Source: a virus. From it: 22,938 nucleotides of DNA. Below, in pieces: positions 20,195 through 22,938 of the stretch. A model generated the notes under the pieces. That model had not been told where the DNA came from. It searched no databases and saw only the letters and a list, made by a program, of their open reading frames with translations. A program made the position numbers and the translations under genes. The first letter of the stretch is position 1, and every line of letters begins with the position of its first letter. The stretch is taken from positions 1 through 22,938 of the IMG/VR virus record IMGVR_UViG_3300009149_000304; one strand, given 5' to 3'.

Positions 20195-20779
20195 ATGGAA
20201 CAAATAAAGAAAAAAGATTTATCGGAACTTATTGACGAAGTATTAGATAGTCTATCTAAAAAAGGTGGTCTTTCTAAATCAGAAACAGAATTCATGGAAG
20301 CAGCAAGTAAAAAAGAAGTACAAGCTGTTACTATTCCTAATCCAACAGGTAATTTTTGGGCAGATATGGCTAATCCACATAACATTGGTACAATGTGGCA
20401 AGATGGGAAAGGTGTGTGGAATAGACTGATTGATATCGAAGAAGAAGATGAAGAAAAATACGGTGATGGTGAAGATGAAAATGGTGATGATTCATTCGAA
20501 AGAAAAAGGAAAAGAACTGCAAAAAAATATTTAGATGATCACCCAGGTTTAAGGGAAGAATTACAAGAATATATTGAAATGTTAAAAGCTGTAGGTTTAA
20601 AAGCTCACGAAATAGATAAAAAATTTAAAAAATCCCACAATTCACAGAGTTCGTATGATTATAATTTCAACCAAAAATTAGATTATGCTACTAATGGAAC
20701 ATTAGATAGCTTGGTAAATCAATTTGGTTATTATGATTATGATGATGAGAGTGGAGAATCAATCGAAAAATTATTATAA
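20195..20779 (+). CDS. Hypothetical acidic protein under a host-type promoter
   Basis: 194 residues I do not recognise. It starts M-E-Q-I-K-K-K-D-L-S-E-L-I-D-E-V-L-D. A middle region has several Trp (F-W-A-D-M-A-N-P-H-N-I-G-T-M-W, V-W-N-R-L-I-D), then an acidic run (about 82-100) and a basic cluster (R-K-R-K-R-T-A-K-K). A Tyr/Asp-rich C-terminus follows. No membrane segment or catalytic motif is visible. The separate promoter and terminator make it a single-gene unit. Early expression is inferred from the promoter type. Confidence 0.7.
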   Translation: MEQIKKKDLSELIDEVLDSLSKKGGLSKSETEFMEAASKKEVQAVTIPNPTGNFWADMANPHNIGTMWQDGKGVWNRLIDIEEEDEEKYGDGEDENGDDSFERKRKRTAKKYLDDHPGLREELQEYIEMLKAVGLKAHEIDKKFKKSHNSQSSYDYNFNQKLDYATNGTLDSLVNQFGYYDYDDESGESIEKLL

Positions 20780-20799
20780 AAATAAATCAAACTTTTATT

Positions 20800-20832
20800 A
20801 ACCCATTGGATAGAATATTCAATGGGTTTTTT
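20800..20832 (+). terminator. Intrinsic terminator
   Basis: Stem ACCCATTG, loop of 11-12 nt, CAATGGGT, then a T-run. The loop holds the short palindrome GAATATTC. It lies 20 nt after the stop at 20779. Confidence 0.85.
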
Positions 20833-20889
20833 GTGTTTAGACCCTTCCAAAATAATAAATACAAGTAGATAAAAAATAATAACATTCAA

Positions 20890-21918
20890 TTGAATAGATC
20901 AATAATAATTTCTTACAGGGAAAGTTCTGAAGAAAGAAGAAAGAATCTCCGACACGTATTAGATTATTTATCCATTTTACAAGATGGTAAAACAGAAATA
21001 ATAATAGTTGAACAAGACGAATCACCAAAAATAGATTGGATAGGTGAAATAAAGAACAGTCAATTTATTAAACATATCTTTGTTCAAAATGATGGTATTT
21101 TTAATAAAGGTTGGGGATATAATATTGGTGCTAAAGTTGCAGAAGGTGATATCCTTATGTTTAGTGATTCCGATATTTTTATTAAACCACAAACAATAAA
21201 TATAGGATTTGCAAAATTGGCTAATTTTGATATAATTAACCCTTATCATTCCGTTGTTTTCTTAGATGAAGAATCTAGTAAATTATTTGTTGAACATAAG
21301 TATAGTTTTGCAATAGCAAATAGATCAAAACCAATTAAGCACACAATTATAACAGGTGGAATTTTCTTTATAAGAAAAGAAACATTCCTTAATCTTAAAG
21401 GTTTTGATGAAGATTGTTATGGTTATGGACACGAAGATGATATATTAGATGAAAAAATTAGAAAAATGGGATTAAGTGTTCATACTATAAATGATATTTC
21501 AATTCATATTTATCACGAAACTGCAACAGATAATGATAGTTTGTATTATTCTTTTATTGAAATCAATAAACAATTGTTTTCTGAATATAAAGATATGACA
21601 AGAGAACAAATAACAAACAAACTAGAAAGTATAACTGAATGGGGTGATATAAGTAATCCATTAGCAAGGGATACTTCAATGAGACATATTAAAAGAGCTC
21701 TATATGAACAAACATCGGAAAAGATAATTGAATATGTATTGTCAAAATTTACTGATGATTTTTTAGATGAAATTGTAAATGAAATTTCAACTAAAATATA
21801 TAACGATATTGTTGATGTAATGGGTGAAAAAGTTAAGACTGAATTAAATAACATTAGCTATTCACAAACGGATAAGAAGAATATGTTACAGCAAATAATG
21901 AAAAAATTTAGATTATAA
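20890..21918 (+). CDS. GT-A glycosyltransferase, galactosyltransferase-like
   Basis: Transfers a sugar from a nucleotide donor. In 342 residues, residues 86-97 (G-D-I-L-M-F-S-D-S-D-I-F) hold the D-x-D metal/nucleotide motif (Asp93, Asp95). Residues 156-184 (G-G-I-F-F-I-R-K-E-T-F, G-F-D-E-D, Y-G-Y-G-H-E-D-D) match the galactosyltransferase/GalNAc-transferase acceptor region, usually G-G-x-x-x-x-x-R-x-x-F and W-G-x-E-D. The C-terminal ~120 residues are a helical extension of unknown role. The start is TTG at 20890: the in-frame upstream stop is at 20866-20868 and there is no ATG between. Another glycosyltransferase follows after 2 nt, so the pair probably acts in sequence on one acceptor (virion protein, DNA base or host glycan). 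Confidence 0.85.
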   Translation: MNRSIIISYRESSEERRKNLRHVLDYLSILQDGKTEIIIVEQDESPKIDWIGEIKNSQFIKHIFVQNDGIFNKGWGYNIGAKVAEGDILMFSDSDIFIKPQTINIGFAKLANFDIINPYHSVVFLDEESSKLFVEHKYSFAIANRSKPIKHTIITGGIFFIRKETFLNLKGFDEDCYGYGHEDDILDEKIRKMGLSVHTINDISIHIYHETATDNDSLYYSFIEINKQLFSEYKDMTREQITNKLESITEWGDISNPLARDTSMRHIKRALYEQTSEKIIEYVLSKFTDDFLDEIVNEISTKIYNDIVDVMGEKVKTELNNISYSQTDKKNMLQQIMKKFRL

Positions 21919-21920
21919 AA

Positions 21921-22628
21921 ATGGATGCAAGACCAGTAGTTAATATACTAACCAGAACATCGGGTAGACCTAAATATTTTGAAAAATGTATAGAAAGTAT
22001 TAGAAATCAAAGTTATTCTAATATTAATCATTTAATATCTGTTGATGATGATGCTTCAGAAGAATATGTAAAAAAATATACAAATAATTATATAAGGGTA
22101 GAAAAATATACAGGTAAAATTTTAAAAGTTCCTAGTGGAAGGCGACCTGCACCATATAATTTATACCTAAATGACCTAAGAGATCAGGTTAAAGAAGGTT
22201 GGATAATGTTTTTGGATGATGATGATGCTTTCTTAGAAGATAATGCAATTGAAGAAATAATTAATCAATTAAATAACGAAGATGATTTAGCATTATGGAA
22301 AGTTAAATTTCCAGAACGAATTATACCAGGTAATTTATTATTTAATAAAAGAATGATTGCATTAAATCATTTTAGTATGATAGGTTTTATGTATAATAAA
22401 AAATACGATGATGAAGCAAAATTTGATTACTATAGTGGTGGTGATTTCTTCTTTATTAGTCAACTAGCACCTAAGATACCTAATTCAGTATGGATAGATA
22501 AAATTTATACGGGAATACAACGAAATGATAGTATGGGTGGTTTTGGTAGAAAAGATGATTTAGGAAAAGAAAACCCAAAAAAACAAAATCCAAAAAACCA
22601 AAAACCAAGAAATACAAGAGAAAATTAA
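21921..22628 (+). CDS. Family-2-like GT-A glycosyltransferase
   Basis: 235 residues. The N-terminal Rossmann-like half reads V-V-N-I-L-T-R-T-S-G-R-P-K-Y-F, C-I-E-S-I-R-N-Q-S-Y, then I-S-V-D-D-D, typical of glycosyltransferase family 2. The metal-binding motif is F-L-D-D-D-D-A-F at residues 97-104. The P-S-G-R-R-P-A-P-Y-N segment (71-80) may contact the donor or acceptor. The C-terminal ~25 residues are a Lys/Asn/Pro low-complexity tail (N-P-K-K-Q-N-P-K-N-Q-K-P), possibly disordered. It lies 2 nt after the preceding glycosyltransferase gene and is surely co-expressed with it. Confidence 0.85.
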   Translation: MDARPVVNILTRTSGRPKYFEKCIESIRNQSYSNINHLISVDDDASEEYVKKYTNNYIRVEKYTGKILKVPSGRRPAPYNLYLNDLRDQVKEGWIMFLDDDDAFLEDNAIEEIINQLNNEDDLALWKVKFPERIIPGNLLFNKRMIALNHFSMIGFMYNKKYDDEAKFDYYSGGDFFFISQLAPKIPNSVWIDKIYTGIQRNDSMGGFGRKDDLGKENPKKQNPKNQKPRNTREN

Positions 22629-22663
22629 AAAATATATATAACAACAATTTAATTTATTTACAC

Positions 22664-22671
22664 TATATAAT
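22664..22671 (+). promoter_or_regulatory. Late-like promoter box TATATAAT
   Basis: 27 nt before the ATG at 22699, after the glycosyltransferase pair. Confidence 0.4.
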
Positions 22672-22698
22672 TAAATAAAAATAAAGAGAATAAAATAT

Positions 22699-22938
22699 AT
22701 GAATAATATAAGAAGATTACCCTTTGGGGAAGAAAGTGTTATAAACGTGTTGAGAGCAAATGGTAGAAGTAAGCACCCCGAAGATATCAATATCTTAGAA
22801 GTGTTTTATAATAAATATGCTAAAACACCATCACTATACAGATTTGAAATTGAAAATAATGATTATTTCTATTGGTCACAGTTGATAGGTAATCTTAAAA
22901 AGTTATATCCTGATATGGAAGAATTTTTTAAGGAAGAA
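22699..22938 (+). CDS. Hypothetical protein, cut by the window end
   Basis: 80 codons open to the last base. It starts M-N-N-I-R-R-L-P-F-G-E-E-S-V and contains N-G-R-S-K-H-P-E-D-I-N-I-L-E-V-F-Y-N and Y-W-S-Q-L-I-G-N-L-K-K-L-Y-P-D. It looks soluble and helical. I recognise no family. A late-like box upstream and neighbour-like codon use support a real gene. Confidence 0.7.
   Translation, partial: MNNIRRLPFGEESVINVLRANGRSKHPEDINILEVFYNKYAKTPSLYRFEIENNDYFYWSQLIGNLKKLYPDMEEFFKEE

Noticed and set aside
1-22938. CRISPR arrays and tRNA genes
   Set aside because: No regularly spaced direct repeats with unique spacers and no cloverleaf with a T-loop consensus were noticed on reading. A tRNA scan would settle this.

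Overview
The window is a piece of a large, AT-rich (mostly under 30% GC by eye) T4-like contractile-tailed phage. The host is probably a member of the Bacteroidota. The phage call rests on a recognisable tail sheath, tail tube, gp26-like baseplate hub protein and a probable tape measure. The host call rests on A-rich leaders with almost no Shine-Dalgarno sequences, two matches to the Bacteroidota housekeeping promoter (TTTG-N20-TATATTTG), and a peptide deformylase whose N-terminus looks like Bacteroidota Def. I saw no tRNA, CRISPR array, insertion sequence or integrase.

Layout. Positions 1-4723 (+) hold small accessory and enzyme genes: a repeat-tagged protein, an ASCH-domain protein, an HD hydrolase, peptide deformylase, an unknown, a variant HAD protein and a zinc peptidase-like protein. 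A bidirectional terminator follows. Positions 4781-5653 (-) hold a UVR-motif protein and a small unknown. Positions 5846-9958 (+) hold a very large tail sheath gene and the tail tube gene, each with its own hairpin terminator. Positions 9959-13566 form an accessory island: four evenly phased palindromes, a host-type promoter, an 800-residue GHKL ATPase-fold protein, and a convergent beta-class DNA methyltransferase whose stop codon overlaps that of the ATPase. Positions 13567-17408 (+) hold the gp26-like hub protein, a small chaperone-like protein, an HAD phosphatase and a tape-measure candidate. Positions 17428-20153 hold four genes with a shared N-terminal leader. Positions 20195-22938 hold an unknown under a host-type promoter, two glycosyltransferases and a truncated gene.

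The main discovery candidate is a family of short N-terminal leaders on unrelated proteins (genes at 55, 703, 1028, 17428, 17846, 18309 and 19263). They read like M-K-K-F-x-x-F-V-N-E, the same shape as the T4 capsid-targeting leader that the prohead protease removes after a Glu. In four genes the leader continues into a 16-17 residue block, (N/E)-E-S-(L/I)-R-(D/S)-x-M-x-P-K-(S/T)-x-x-E-(I/L). That block recurs inside two of the proteins, at residue 100 of one and at residues 84 and 191 of another. I infer that these are capsid-packaged, possibly injected, proteins, and that the multi-block ones may be polyproteins cut into separate modules.

Gene control appears to have two layers. A box TATATAAT or TATAAATA, matching the T4 late promoter, lies 16-30 nt before many genes and only 3-4 nt before two. 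Two genes instead carry host-type promoters. A third point of interest is a 60-base patch of 60% GC at the 3' end of the gp26-like gene. It holds a hairpin with AGGAGGT in its loop, just before a reading frame that stays open into the next gene, so programmed frameshifting there is plausible.
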